From: Sphaerothrix epifaneia
GTDB taxonomy: Bacteria > Cyanobacteriota > Cyanobacteriia > Phormidesmidales > Phormidesmidaceae
Assembly: GCF_042788235.1 (NCBI RefSeq)
Contig: NZ_JBHZOL010000095.1
Coordinates: 1 to 64,000, forward strand
Direction of reading: 5' to 3'
DNA: 64,000 bases
The number at the start of each line of letters is the position of its first letter. The first letter of the stretch is position 1. Of the stretch, positions 51,356 through 60,592 are shown one piece after another. The position numbers and the translations under genes were made by a program. The notes beneath the pieces are model-generated. The model saw nothing but the letters and a program-made list of their open reading frames with translations. It was not told the origin of the DNA and ran no database searches.

Positions 51356-52531
51356 ATGTTTATTGAAGTTAGAGGAGTTAATTTTTTCAATAAAGGGGCT
51401 GAGCTAATGCTTCGAGCAATAGTTCAGCAGTATAGTGCTTATGATTCTAATGCCAAGTTTGCGATTGGTTTTCGAATAGGAACGTATAGGCAGCGAACAA
51501 CACTTGGTTTGTACCATCTTGCCCGCACCAACTCACTCAACTTCAAATTGGCTGATCTTATTATTAATATTTTATTAAAACTATTACCTAAACAAATACG
51601 CAGAGCCTTACACATCGTTTTGGCAGATGAAATAGACGTTATCTTAGATGCTTCGGGTTTGGCCTATAGCGATCAAATTTATCGAGCTGATGACTATGCT
51701 CAACTTACTTCTCGGCTTTCCAATGAATGGAGAAAAAAAGGAAAGACTTTTATATTAATGCCTCAAGCTTTTGGCCCTCTTCAAAACAAAAAACTAAGAG
51801 TGGCTTTGTCCAATATTGTTAAAAATGCTGACTTAGTCTATCCAAGAGATCGTATTTCCTATACTTGCTTGCAAGATTTAGTCAATGACAGCACTAAGAT
51901 TAAAGTTTCTCCAGACTTTACAAATCTGATCTCCGGAGAAATTCTGCCTGAGTTCGAGTTAAGTTCTAACCAAGTTTGTATTATTCCAAACTATCGGATG
52001 CTTGATAGAACAGATGCTGCTGTCAAAGCAATTTATCCACTTTTTTTAACTAAGTGTATAAATCATTTGATCGACGCTGGCTTAAAACCGTTTATTTTAA
52101 TCCATGAGTCTAAAAAAGATATTGAGCTATATCTTCAAATAAAAAATGATTTGAAAGCATCTATACCTGTTATACAAGAAAGTAATGCTCTTTATATCAA
52201 AGGAATGATAGGTAGCTGCTATGCCGTTATTAGCTCTCGCTTTCACGGGTTAGTTAATTCTTTATCTCAAAAAGTTCCTAGTATAGCAACAGGCTGGAAC
52301 CATAAGTACTTAGCTTTGTTAGAAGACTACGATTGCCAGGAGTGTTTGATCGAAGTAACAGATTCATCAGCTTTAATCTTAGAAAAATTAAACCTGGTTA
52401 TAAACGCAGAAAGTCGTTCTCTGATCATACAAAAGCTGAACAAAGCTTGTCATGTTCAATTGCAACAAACAAATCAAATGTGGCAAGAGATCCATCAAAC
52501 AATTCGTTCAAAAAGCAAAAATGATTTTTAG
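51356..52531 (+). CDS. Polysaccharide pyruvyl transferase family protein
   Basis: 391 residues. 'VRGVNFFNKGAELMLRAIVQ' at the start, 'DVILDASGLAYSDQ', 'MPQAFGPLQNKKLRVAL', 'ADLVYPRDRISYTCLQDL' and 'YAVISSRFHGLVNSLSQKVP' with 'HKYLALLEDY' are characteristic of the CsaB/EpsO-type PS_pyruv_trans family. It would add pyruvate ketal groups to the exported polysaccharide, giving negative charge. The start codon directly follows the stop of the nitroreductase-like gene, so translation is coupled. AT-rich codon use. Confidence 0.88.
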   Translation: MFIEVRGVNFFNKGAELMLRAIVQQYSAYDSNAKFAIGFRIGTYRQRTTLGLYHLARTNSLNFKLADLIINILLKLLPKQIRRALHIVLADEIDVILDASGLAYSDQIYRADDYAQLTSRLSNEWRKKGKTFILMPQAFGPLQNKKLRVALSNIVKNADLVYPRDRISYTCLQDLVNDSTKIKVSPDFTNLISGEILPEFELSSNQVCIIPNYRMLDRTDAAVKAIYPLFLTKCINHLIDAGLKPFILIHESKKDIELYLQIKNDLKASIPVIQESNALYIKGMIGSCYAVISSRFHGLVNSLSQKVPSIATGWNHKYLALLEDYDCQECLIEVTDSSALILEKLNLVINAESRSLIIQKLNKACHVQLQQTNQMWQEIHQTIRSKSKNDF

Positions 52532-52554
52532 ATTTGAAACGAAAAGACAAATCT

Positions 52555-53517
52555 ATGAAAACAAAGCCTTTAGTAAGCGTAGTGATTCCTACCTGTAATC
52601 GACCTCAACTGGTGATTAGAGCAGTAAAGTCTGCCCTGTCACAAACGCTTAAAGAGATCGAAGTAATGACTATCATAGATGGTGAAGACGAAGCAACTAC
52701 TCTAAGCCTAAAAAAATTAAGTGAAGAGTTATCAGACGAACGTCTTACCGTCTTACATCTTTCTAGCAATGCTGGCGCGCCTACCGCTAGAAATTACGGG
52801 GTTAAGCACGCGCAGGCTGACTGGGTTGCTTTTCTTGACGATGATGACGAATGGCTGCCTGAAAAATTAGAAAAACAGCTCAAACTTGCCAGAAGTCTAG
52901 AAAACCCTTGTTCAATTATTACGTGTCGATATATTACTCGAACTCCCACATCGTCTTATTTAACCCCTAGAAGATTGCCCTATGCAGGTGAGCACATTAG
53001 CGAATATTTGTTTGCCAGAAATAGCTTGCTTCGAGGAGAAGGTAGCATAGCGACATCTATGCTTTTTGTACCTCGAAACCTGATGTTAAAGTATCCTTTT
53101 AAAACTGATTTAAGACGACATCAAGAAGCAGATTGGCTACTCAAAGTTTTAGCCAAAAGCTATGCCAAGCTTAATTTTTTAGATGAACCTCTCGGAATTT
53201 TAAATGTTTCCTATCGGCTTGAAAGAGTAAGTACGACTGGAGATTGGCGCTATTCTTTAGAGTGGATTAAAAAAAACTACTCCTTGATTACACCAAGGGC
53301 TTATTCCGGTTTTGTAACATCTGCCGTTGCTGCTTTAGCTGCTAAAGAGGGCGACTGGCGGGCAATCCAGGTAATTGGAAGAGAAGCTTTTTCGCTAGGG
53401 CAACCAACCTTTGTTCAGCTTGTTATATTTTTCATGCTTTGGGCATTTCCAGCGAAAGTTAGGTATCGCTTGCGCGATTTGTTATTAGGTAAATGGTTTA
53501 GGGCAAAGCAAGTTTAG
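52555..53517 (+). CDS. Glycosyltransferase family 2
   Basis: 320 residues from the ATG at 52555 (a TTG at 52534 is in frame). The GT-A fold is marked by 'VSVVIPTCNRPQLVIRAVKS', 'APTARNYGVKHAQADWVAFL' and the metal-binding DDDDEW motif, then 'HQEADWLLKVLAKSYA'. It adds one sugar to the lipid-linked repeat unit in the cytoplasm. Part of the AT-rich operon, directly after the pyruvyl transferase gene. Confidence 0.93.
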   Translation: MKTKPLVSVVIPTCNRPQLVIRAVKSALSQTLKEIEVMTIIDGEDEATTLSLKKLSEELSDERLTVLHLSSNAGAPTARNYGVKHAQADWVAFLDDDDEWLPEKLEKQLKLARSLENPCSIITCRYITRTPTSSYLTPRRLPYAGEHISEYLFARNSLLRGEGSIATSMLFVPRNLMLKYPFKTDLRRHQEADWLLKVLAKSYAKLNFLDEPLGILNVSYRLERVSTTGDWRYSLEWIKKNYSLITPRAYSGFVTSAVAALAAKEGDWRAIQVIGREAFSLGQPTFVQLVIFFMLWAFPAKVRYRLRDLLLGKWFRAKQV

Positions 53518-53571
53518 CTAAATAAACAGTATTAACCGACCAGCTCTTTGTTAACTTTAGTGTAAATACCT

Positions 53572-54246
53572 ATGGGAATTGGTAAAGCGATACAAGGCCA
53601 AAAAACGTTTCCTCGTGACAAGTTTATTTTGGAGCATTGCTCAAAAAAATCAGTATTACATGTTGGCTGCACAGATTATCCCTTTTTTATTGAAAACTCA
53701 AAAAGCGAATATTTTCTACACAAAAAAGTGGTCGATGTTAGCGAAAAAACTGTCGGCATCGACATTTCACAAGCTGAAATTGACACAATGAAAACACTGG
53801 GCTACGAGGTTTATCAAGTTGATGCTCAGAAAATGTCTGAATTTTTTCAAAATAATTTGTTTGACGTTGTTTTGTTAGCAGATGTCATCGAGCATATTCC
53901 TAATCCAGGTTTAGTTTTTCAAGAATCTGTTAAACTCCTGAAAAAAGATGGAAAAATCATCGTAACCGTTCCAAACGCTTTTGGCATAATTCGATTTCTG
54001 AAAACTTTTTTTAGATATGAACAAGTACATCCAGACCATATTTCTTATTACAGTTCAGGAACTTTAGAAACTTTAGCTAAAAGGTTTGATCTGAAGATTG
54101 TCGAAATGTCTTGGTATCAATTTGAAGTTCGCGACAAAAGATGGATTGTTTATTTAAGCGCTTTTTTGGAAAGAATTGCGACTGTTTGTTTTCCTTGGCA
54201 AGCAGAGGGATGTTTGGCAGTCATGAAACAAGATAGTCAAGGATAG
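53572..54246 (+). CDS. SAM-dependent methyltransferase of the polysaccharide locus
   Basis: 224 residues. 'VLHVGCTDYPFFIENSKSEY' replaces the usual glycine-rich motif I, then 'GIDISQAEIDTMKTLGYEV', 'DVVLLADVIEHIPNPGLVF', 'LLKKDGKIIVTVPNAFGI' and 'HPDHISYYSSGTLETLAKRF' are strongly those of Methyltransf_23 sugar or glycolipid methylases. It probably methylates a sugar of the repeat unit. Same direction as its neighbours in the AT-rich block. Confidence 0.85.
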   Translation: MGIGKAIQGQKTFPRDKFILEHCSKKSVLHVGCTDYPFFIENSKSEYFLHKKVVDVSEKTVGIDISQAEIDTMKTLGYEVYQVDAQKMSEFFQNNLFDVVLLADVIEHIPNPGLVFQESVKLLKKDGKIIVTVPNAFGIIRFLKTFFRYEQVHPDHISYYSSGTLETLAKRFDLKIVEMSWYQFEVRDKRWIVYLSAFLERIATVCFPWQAEGCLAVMKQDSQG

Positions 54247-54341
54247 GAATAAGGTTACAAGCTCAGGTGAATGCAACAAGTTCATTGAAAATTAAGTTCG
54301 TTTTTGAGTGAGAAATTTATTGTTTAAATATTTTTTGCTTT

Positions 54342-55520
54342 ATGAAAATATTAGCCATTCACAATCGCTATCAGATCCGTGGTGGCGAAGATGAATCTTT
54401 TGATTTGGAAACTTCATTGTTGGAAAAAAATGGTCATCAAGTAATTAGATATATCAAAGACAATAAAATCATTGATGAATTGCCTTTATGGCAAGTTGGT
54501 TTGAGAACAATTTGGAGCAGATCTGACTATAGAAGCATTCGAGGCTTGATTCAAAAAGAGAGAGTTGATCTTGCTCATATTCAAAATCATTTTCCTTTAG
54601 TTTCTCCATCAGCCTATTATGCGGCTAAGCACGAAGGAATTCCAGTTGTTCAATCACTTAGAAACTATCGTTTATACTGTTTAAATTCTTATTTATTTAG
54701 GGAACAAAAGGTTTGCGAAGATTGCTTAGGAAAAAGCATTCCTTTGCCTGGAGTGGTTCACAAATGCTACCGGAATAGTCGTTTGGGTTCTACAGTAGTT
54801 ACGGCCTCAATTTCGACACACCGTTTGCTGAAAACCTATCAAACTCAAGTTGACGCTTTTATCGTTCTGACCGAATTTGCAAAGCAAAAGTATATCCATA
54901 ATGGTATTCCTGCTGAAAAAGTTTTTATAAAGCCGAATTTTGTTGATCCTGATCCGAAAGCTGGAAGAGGGGATGGCGGTTTCGTTTTATTTGTTGGTAG
55001 GCTATCTGCTGAAAAGGGCATTTCTGTTTTGTTACGTGCCTGGGAGGTTTTAGGCAAGCGTACTCAACTTAAGATTGTGGGCGAAGGGCCTTTACAGTCT
55101 GATGTTGAAGCGGCGGCTGTCAATACTGCCGGAATTCAGTATTTGGGACGGCAATCTTTAGCTGATGTCTACGATTTGATCGGACAAGCAACAGCTTTGA
55201 TCTTCCCATCTCTCTGGTATGAAGGTATGCCGCGAGTAATTATCGAAGCGTTTGCTAAAGGAACTCCTGTCATTGCTTCTTATTTAGGCGCAATGGTGAC
55301 GATGATTGAACATCAGAAAACGGGGTTACATTTTCAAGTAGGTAATTCAGATGCTTTGATAGAGCAGGTTTTCTGGATGCTGGATCATCCTCAAGCTTGG
55401 TCAGAAATGCGGCAAGCTGCTCGGAGCAACTATGAACTTAATTACACAGCTGAGCAAAATTACCAAATGCTGATGCAAATTTATCAGCGGGTTTTGGGTT
55501 CGGTTAGTCGCGTTCCTTAA
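54342..55520 (+). CDS. Glycosyltransferase family 4
   Basis: 392 residues with two Rossmann-like halves (GT-B). 'IHNRYQIRGGEDESFDLETS' opens the protein; 'CLNSYLFREQKVCEDCLGKS' in the first half has a Cys-rich insert typical of this subgroup. The nucleotide-sugar site is 'LFVGRLSAEKGISVLLRAW', 'LKIVGEGPLQSDVE' and 'FPSLWYEGMPRVIIEAFAKG' (EX7E motif). Last gene of the AT-rich block; convergent with the WecG-type gene. Confidence 0.93.
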   Translation: MKILAIHNRYQIRGGEDESFDLETSLLEKNGHQVIRYIKDNKIIDELPLWQVGLRTIWSRSDYRSIRGLIQKERVDLAHIQNHFPLVSPSAYYAAKHEGIPVVQSLRNYRLYCLNSYLFREQKVCEDCLGKSIPLPGVVHKCYRNSRLGSTVVTASISTHRLLKTYQTQVDAFIVLTEFAKQKYIHNGIPAEKVFIKPNFVDPDPKAGRGDGGFVLFVGRLSAEKGISVLLRAWEVLGKRTQLKIVGEGPLQSDVEAAAVNTAGIQYLGRQSLADVYDLIGQATALIFPSLWYEGMPRVIIEAFAKGTPVIASYLGAMVTMIEHQKTGLHFQVGNSDALIEQVFWMLDHPQAWSEMRQAARSNYELNYTAEQNYQMLMQIYQRVLGSVSRVP

Positions 55521-55565
55521 AGACTTTAAACTTTACCTAGAAGTACGAAGCAGCTTAAAAAGTGC

Positions 55566-56372
55566 TTATCCGTAGCGTATTTCCTGCTGAGGATGGGTTT
55601 CATCCGGCTGAACCAGACGATACAAGCCCAAAAACTGTAGCAGTAATAACCCTAAATAGAGCGGATTGAGCAACAAATAACGCTGCCACAGCCGACTGGG
55701 TTCTTGAATCAGACGGAACAGCCACTCTAAGCCTCGCTTTTGCATCCAGCTAGGAGCTTGAGGCAAAAGCCCAGCGTGAAAGTCAAAAGCCGCACCAATT
55801 GCCAGAATTGGCATAGACAGGCGATCGCGATATTCATAAGCCCAAACTTCTTGACGCGGACAGCCCAGCCCCACAAAGACGATTTTGGCTCCACTGGTTT
55901 GTATGGTAGCGGCAATGTCTGCCATCTCTGCCGCCGAAATACGGCGAAAGCGCGAAGGTTGGCTTCCCGCTATTGCTAGGCCGGGAAAGCGAGTTCGCAA
56001 ATTTTGCATGAGAGCATCCAGCACATCCGAACGACTACCGTAGAAGTAAACCGGGATACTAGCCTGGGCAGCGCGATCGCATACCTGCAGCATTAAATTA
56101 GGCCCATAGACGCGATCGCTGAGTTGCGTTCGGTAAAGCCAGTTCAACGCCCAGCGGACAGGCTGCCCATCGGGAACAACTAGATCCAGATGGTTCAAGC
56201 GATAGCTCTGCTCTGGATCTAAAACTCCTGTCATCACGCCATGCACTGCCAGTGCCGAGACGGTTAGCGGCCGATCTTGTCGAGCTGCTTCTATGATCTG
56301 AGCTACCGCCGCCTCGTAGTCAATTGCGTTGACTTGAATGCCTAGGACGCTATGTTTACCCTGATCAATCAT
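55566..56372 (-). CDS. WecG/TagA/CpsF-family glycosyltransferase
   Basis: 268 residues. 'VLGIQVNAIDYEAAVAQIIE', 'PDGQPVRWALNW', 'DRVYGPNLMLQVCDRAAQAS' and 'VFVGLGCPRQEVWAYEYRDR' followed by 'GAAFDFHAGLLPQAPSWMQ' are diagnostic of the GT26 family. It transfers the second sugar (often an N-acetylmannosaminuronate) to the undecaprenyl-PP-linked acceptor. Back in GC-richer, HIP1-bearing DNA, and convergent with the preceding block. Confidence 0.95.
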   Translation of the reverse strand: MIDQGKHSVLGIQVNAIDYEAAVAQIIEAARQDRPLTVSALAVHGVMTGVLDPEQSYRLNHLDLVVPDGQPVRWALNWLYRTQLSDRVYGPNLMLQVCDRAAQASIPVYFYGSRSDVLDALMQNLRTRFPGLAIAGSQPSRFRRISAAEMADIAATIQTSGAKIVFVGLGCPRQEVWAYEYRDRLSMPILAIGAAFDFHAGLLPQAPSWMQKRGLEWLFRLIQEPSRLWQRYLLLNPLYLGLLLLQFLGLYRLVQPDETHPQQEIRYG

Positions 56373-56514
56373 GCTTGTAATAATTTGAACCGGAGTGAAG
56401 GCTTAGCTTGCCATCTGCGGAACACTGAATTTACACATCTCTAACTTAAGCTAAGTTTTTGCAAAGCTACCCCCGTTAACGCTTGTGGACTGTAATCATC
56501 TTGCCTCCTTTCAG

Positions 56515-57960
56515 ATGACCAAACAGCAACGTCCTCTCCTCCCAGAGCCTATTTTAGATATTCGCACGCCTCGACAGATCAGGTTGAGCCATATCTTGTC
56601 TTGGCGCTGGCAGCGGGTGTTAGTGCTGTTGCTGGGAGATATCTTGGCCTTTGCCGTAGCTTGGCAAGTAGCCCGCTACCTTAATCAATTCTATTCGCCC
56701 ATTCCTTCTGAGCTAGTTTGGTGGGTTTGGCTAGGGTTGCCCAGTCTTTTCTGGATTTTTGTGGCGGCCACATTACTCTTATTTGCCCAGAGTGGCCTAT
56801 ATGGTAGTTCTACGCAAGTTAGTAATTATCTCCGCGCTGGCAAATTGGTTAGCATTGTTTATCTCATGTCGCTAGCGCTGGGATACTTTTACGATCCAAA
56901 GCTCGATCCGCCGCGATCGCTCTTTTTAGCTGCTTGGGCCAGTAGTGTAGTCTTGATTATTCTTTTGCGGCTCATCCTCACAGCAGTTTTGCGGCGAGTG
57001 GAGCTAACCCATACCCAATCTGCAGTTTTCATTATTGCTCCGGCGCATCGGCTGAAAAAATTATCTGATGCCCTCAAGCGGCGATCGCACTATCAAGTCG
57101 TCGGGGCAGCGCTGTCTTCCATGGCTCACACGCACGCGACGCACCAAGCCATCCTGGCGTCTAAAGCCCAAGAAGTCTTGATTGAAGATTTACCCAACGT
57201 TGAGCTTGCTTCTAGCTTGTACTGGCAACTGAAGCGAGCCGGAATTGCCCTTAAACTCATTCCCTCTAGCCGCGAAATGCTCTATCGGCGCGGGGTGCCT
57301 GAGGTATTTGCTGGGTTGCCAACGCTACGGTTAGAAGCACCTCTAATCGATGGGTTAGACTATCACATCAAGCGCACTATAGATTTTTTGGGTGCTAGCT
57401 TGGGTTTATTGTTGCTGTCTCCTGTGTTTTTGGCAGTCGCGATCGCCATCAAACTTAGCTCACCTGGCCCAGTTTTCTTTTGTCAAGAGCGCATGGGGTT
57501 ACACGGCAAAGTCTTTCAGGTTTGGAAGTTTCGCACCATGACTGCCAATGCCGCTGCTTTGCAAAGAGCACTAGAAAGTCAAAACGAAAATAAAGATGGC
57601 ATTTTGTTTAAAATCAAGAACGATCCACGCGTCACCTCAGTAGGCCGATTTTTGCGACGCACCAGTCTAGATGAGTTGCCCCAACTCTTCAACGTTCTAC
57701 TGGGGCAAATGAGTTTAGTTGGGCCACGTCCGTTACCGTTGAGAGATATTGCTCAGTTCAACCCCTGGCATCATATTCGGCATCAGGTGTTGCCCGGTAT
57801 TACTGGGCTATGGCAAGTCTCTGGGCGATCAGATATTGAGTGTTTTGACGATGCCGCTCGCTTAGACTTGCACTACATCGACAACTGGTCACTCAACCTT
57901 GATCTCGAAATTTTGATTGAAACTGTTCGGATCGTAATTTTTGGCAAGGGAGCCTACTAA
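56515..57960 (+). CDS. Polyprenyl-phosphate sugar-1-phosphate transferase (WbaP-like)
   Basis: 481 residues from the ATG at 56515 (a GTG at 56485 is in frame). About four or five membrane segments in the first 170 residues, a soluble CoA-binding-like middle part, and a C-terminal bacterial sugar-transferase domain: 'KRTIDFLGASLGLLLLSPVF', 'GPVFFCQERMGLHGKVFQVW', 'RRTSLDELPQLFNVLLGQMS', 'LVGPRPLPLRDI' and 'GITGLWQVSGRSDIECFDDA'. It starts repeat-unit synthesis by loading sugar-1-P onto undecaprenyl phosphate. It is followed after five bases by the first O-antigen-ligase-type gene. Confidence 0.94.
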   Translation: MTKQQRPLLPEPILDIRTPRQIRLSHILSWRWQRVLVLLLGDILAFAVAWQVARYLNQFYSPIPSELVWWVWLGLPSLFWIFVAATLLLFAQSGLYGSSTQVSNYLRAGKLVSIVYLMSLALGYFYDPKLDPPRSLFLAAWASSVVLIILLRLILTAVLRRVELTHTQSAVFIIAPAHRLKKLSDALKRRSHYQVVGAALSSMAHTHATHQAILASKAQEVLIEDLPNVELASSLYWQLKRAGIALKLIPSSREMLYRRGVPEVFAGLPTLRLEAPLIDGLDYHIKRTIDFLGASLGLLLLSPVFLAVAIAIKLSSPGPVFFCQERMGLHGKVFQVWKFRTMTANAAALQRALESQNENKDGILFKIKNDPRVTSVGRFLRRTSLDELPQLFNVLLGQMSLVGPRPLPLRDIAQFNPWHHIRHQVLPGITGLWQVSGRSDIECFDDAARLDLHYIDNWSLNLDLEILIETVRIVIFGKGAY

Positions 57961-57965
57961 CGTCC

Positions 57966-60584
57966 ATGATGGCCTACTGGCATAAGGTACGACCTGCACT
58001 CAGTCATTTTTTGCTCAGAGATTTTTCTGAGCCTATTCAGGCAGAAACCTCGCCTCGCTGGCGCGGCCAAGCACTGGGCTGGTTTTGCTTAGCCGCTTTA
58101 ATCTTTTTTACCTGGTTGCCAGCTAGCTACTTTCGTATGGTGGGCTGGCCCTGGATTTTGATTTGGCAGTTGGGCTTTTTGGCGATGGGCATCTGGGTAA
58201 TTTGGATGCTGCGACAGTTTGCTATTCCCTTTCGACCGCTGGGCTATGGCCTAGACTGGCTAGTGGGTCTAACCGCTTTGGGGCTTGTCCTGTCAGCGAG
58301 TCTGAGCGACTTCCCCACAGTAGCCGCTTGGAACATCGCGCTGGTTTTGGGCTATGGCCTTTTGTTGTATGGCTGGGTAAATTACATTGCCGAATCTACC
58401 CCCAAGCGATATCTGCTGTGGGGCGGACTGGCCTTGACCAGCATCATCACCAGCTTAATCAGCCTATTTCGCTGGCAGCCGAGCGCTAGCATGTGGCAAA
58501 CAGGGGACTTTAGTGCAGCTATTCGCAACGCAGCACCGTTCGGCCATCACAATTTTGTCGGCGGTTATTTTGTTTTAGTCTTGCCACTGGTGACCACCTT
58601 CGCCTTGGCTCAAAGGGGCTGGCGTCGCTGGGTAGGGCTGTTGGCCGCTTTAATTGTTCTTTGTGCGCTCTATGTAAGTGGCTCACGGGGAGCCTATTTA
58701 GGGTTTTTAGTCTGGGCGATCGCGGCCATGGGGGTAACTCTTTGGCGCAGTCGTGGCCCCCAGCGCCAAAGATGGATTGTGGCTAGTTTGGTAGGGCTGA
58801 TAGTGATCGTAGCTGGCATCGGCAGCAATCCTCGCATTCGCGATCTGATCGGTGGGATTCACATCAACGCCAGCAATTCGTCTAACCAGGTCATTACGGT
58901 AGCTGACGGCCCGACTCAAGATCGCTACTTTATGCTGCAAACAGCCCGCAATATCTGGCGCGATCGCCCCTTATTGGGCGTTGGCCCCGGTAATATGGCT
59001 CGTGTTTCTAATCTATACCGCCCGATCGAAACTGGAACTGGTCTGGATCATGTGCAGCAATTGCACAATACTCCAGTACAGCTTGCTGGCGAACTGGGCT
59101 TAGTGGGTCTTAGCCTCTACGTCGGCTGGCTGGTCGCGTTGGGGGGGCTATGGCTCAGATTAGTTAGTAAAAATTTAGAACCACGCGATCGCCTGCTGCT
59201 CTATGGCGTTGGCGGTAGTTTTCTCGCCTATGGCATTTCCAGCCTGACCGACTATCAGCTAGAAAATATCGGTATTGCCGCAACCCTTGTCATCAACGTC
59301 GTTTTGCTAGCGAGCTTAGCCAGTTCCTACCTACAGCCGCTCAAGCAAATATCCCGTCGCCTCCGCCGAATTGTGAGTCTGGGCAGTCTAGCTGGGTTGG
59401 CTGTAGCTTTTCGCTTATGGGCCCCGATGGATGTAGCGCTTGCCCTTAGCAATTTAGGCGTCCAAGAAGCCAGTGCTGCTGACTTTGTAGAAGCTAATTA
59501 TCGCTGGACAATGGCAGCCAATCTCGTTCCTTGGGATCCTACCTATGGAGCCTTAGCAGGCCAGCAGCTCTTACCGTTGCAAGATCTCGTAGAAGATCCT
59601 ACTGACCAAGAGACGCTTCAAGCCGCTACCCTAGACCATTTTCAAGCCGCTTTTGAAGCTGCCCCCTACGATGTCTGGTTCAATCAAAATCTTGCTGTTC
59701 TGCACTTTCAACAAGGTGATTTAGATGCTGCCGAATACTACCTGTCCCGCACAGCGCAACTGCTACCGCGCAACAAAAACTACACCTACTATCTGCTAGG
59801 GCAAGTCTATCTGGCTCAAGGCAAACTTGATCAAGCAGTCTCCGCTTTTGCTCTAGAAGGATTGACTAATCCTCAGTCGCTCACCTTCGCCAACTGGGAG
59901 GCCGCGCCGCTTGCTAGCATCCGACCAGCCGTCTTAGAAAAATTTTCAGCCTGGAGTTTAGCGCTTTTAGGGCAAGTCTCTCCTGAAGCATCAGGCTATC
60001 AGCCTTTCTATGAAAACGCCGCTTTGGTTCACTGGTGGTTTGGCCTTCCTTTTGCGCCGCCCAGTCCTCAACCCCATCTGCGCCCTTTGCTACAAGCCCT
60101 GCTTGAGATCGACCAGCAACCGCAACAGTCGTTGCAAATTCTCAACCAGGCAATTGCAGACAATCCTGAAGCTTCAGAGCTAGCCCTTCTGAGAGCTTGG
60201 CTGCAGCCAGATACTTATTTTGATGCCTATCTCGATCAGGTACAAACGCCTGAAGTCGAGAGAGCGGCTGCAAAAAGGCATGTCTATCAATATCGAGATA
60301 TTCGCCAATGGCTTGCTTCTTTACCCAGTGAAGCCACAAAACACAGCCGCTTTCAGCTAGCAATGGCCTATCGTAATCAGTCAGCCCAAAAAATTAAAAC
60401 GATGTTGGGGTCTGAGAGCATTATTGACCATGCATTGGTCGATTTGCTGAGCTTGTTTAGTTTCTATCCCCGCGAGTTTCCGGCGCTAGATCGCTTCTTG
60501 GAATCTCGGCGATCTGCAGAACTCAGCTTACCGCACCCGACTCAAAACCACTTCCAAATTACCAGACCCCTCTCTAGGCAATAG
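57966..60584 (+). CDS. O-antigen ligase/polymerase-like membrane protein with TPRs
   Basis: 872 residues. About 11 membrane segments fill residues 30-480 with the Wzy_C/O-antigen ligase landmarks 'VSGSRGAYLGFLVWAI' and 'GVGPGNMARVSNLYRPIETG', then 'HNTPVQLAGELGLVGLSLYV'. A soluble C-terminal part (490-870) has TPR-like units ('YDVWFNQNLAVLHFQQGDLD', 'YTYYLLGQVYLAQGKLDQAV'). It probably polymerises repeats or ligates them outside the membrane. The downstream gene encodes a paralogue. Confidence 0.9.
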   Translation: MMAYWHKVRPALSHFLLRDFSEPIQAETSPRWRGQALGWFCLAALIFFTWLPASYFRMVGWPWILIWQLGFLAMGIWVIWMLRQFAIPFRPLGYGLDWLVGLTALGLVLSASLSDFPTVAAWNIALVLGYGLLLYGWVNYIAESTPKRYLLWGGLALTSIITSLISLFRWQPSASMWQTGDFSAAIRNAAPFGHHNFVGGYFVLVLPLVTTFALAQRGWRRWVGLLAALIVLCALYVSGSRGAYLGFLVWAIAAMGVTLWRSRGPQRQRWIVASLVGLIVIVAGIGSNPRIRDLIGGIHINASNSSNQVITVADGPTQDRYFMLQTARNIWRDRPLLGVGPGNMARVSNLYRPIETGTGLDHVQQLHNTPVQLAGELGLVGLSLYVGWLVALGGLWLRLVSKNLEPRDRLLLYGVGGSFLAYGISSLTDYQLENIGIAATLVINVVLLASLASSYLQPLKQISRRLRRIVSLGSLAGLAVAFRLWAPMDVALALSNLGVQEASAADFVEANYRWTMAANLVPWDPTYGALAGQQLLPLQDLVEDPTDQETLQAATLDHFQAAFEAAPYDVWFNQNLAVLHFQQGDLDAAEYYLSRTAQLLPRNKNYTYYLLGQVYLAQGKLDQAVSAFALEGLTNPQSLTFANWEAAPLASIRPAVLEKFSAWSLALLGQVSPEASGYQPFYENAALVHWWFGLPFAPPSPQPHLRPLLQALLEIDQQPQQSLQILNQAIADNPEASELALLRAWLQPDTYFDAYLDQVQTPEVERAAAKRHVYQYRDIRQWLASLPSEATKHSRFQLAMAYRNQSAQKIKTMLGSESIIDHALVDLLSLFSFYPREFPALDRFLESRRSAELSLPHPTQNHFQITRPLSRQ

Positions 60585-60592
60585 CTGAATGA

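Noticed and set aside
48878..55520. Insertion sequence or integrase at the edges of the AT-rich block
   Set aside because: No transposase-like frame, terminal repeats or direct repeats could be seen at either edge.
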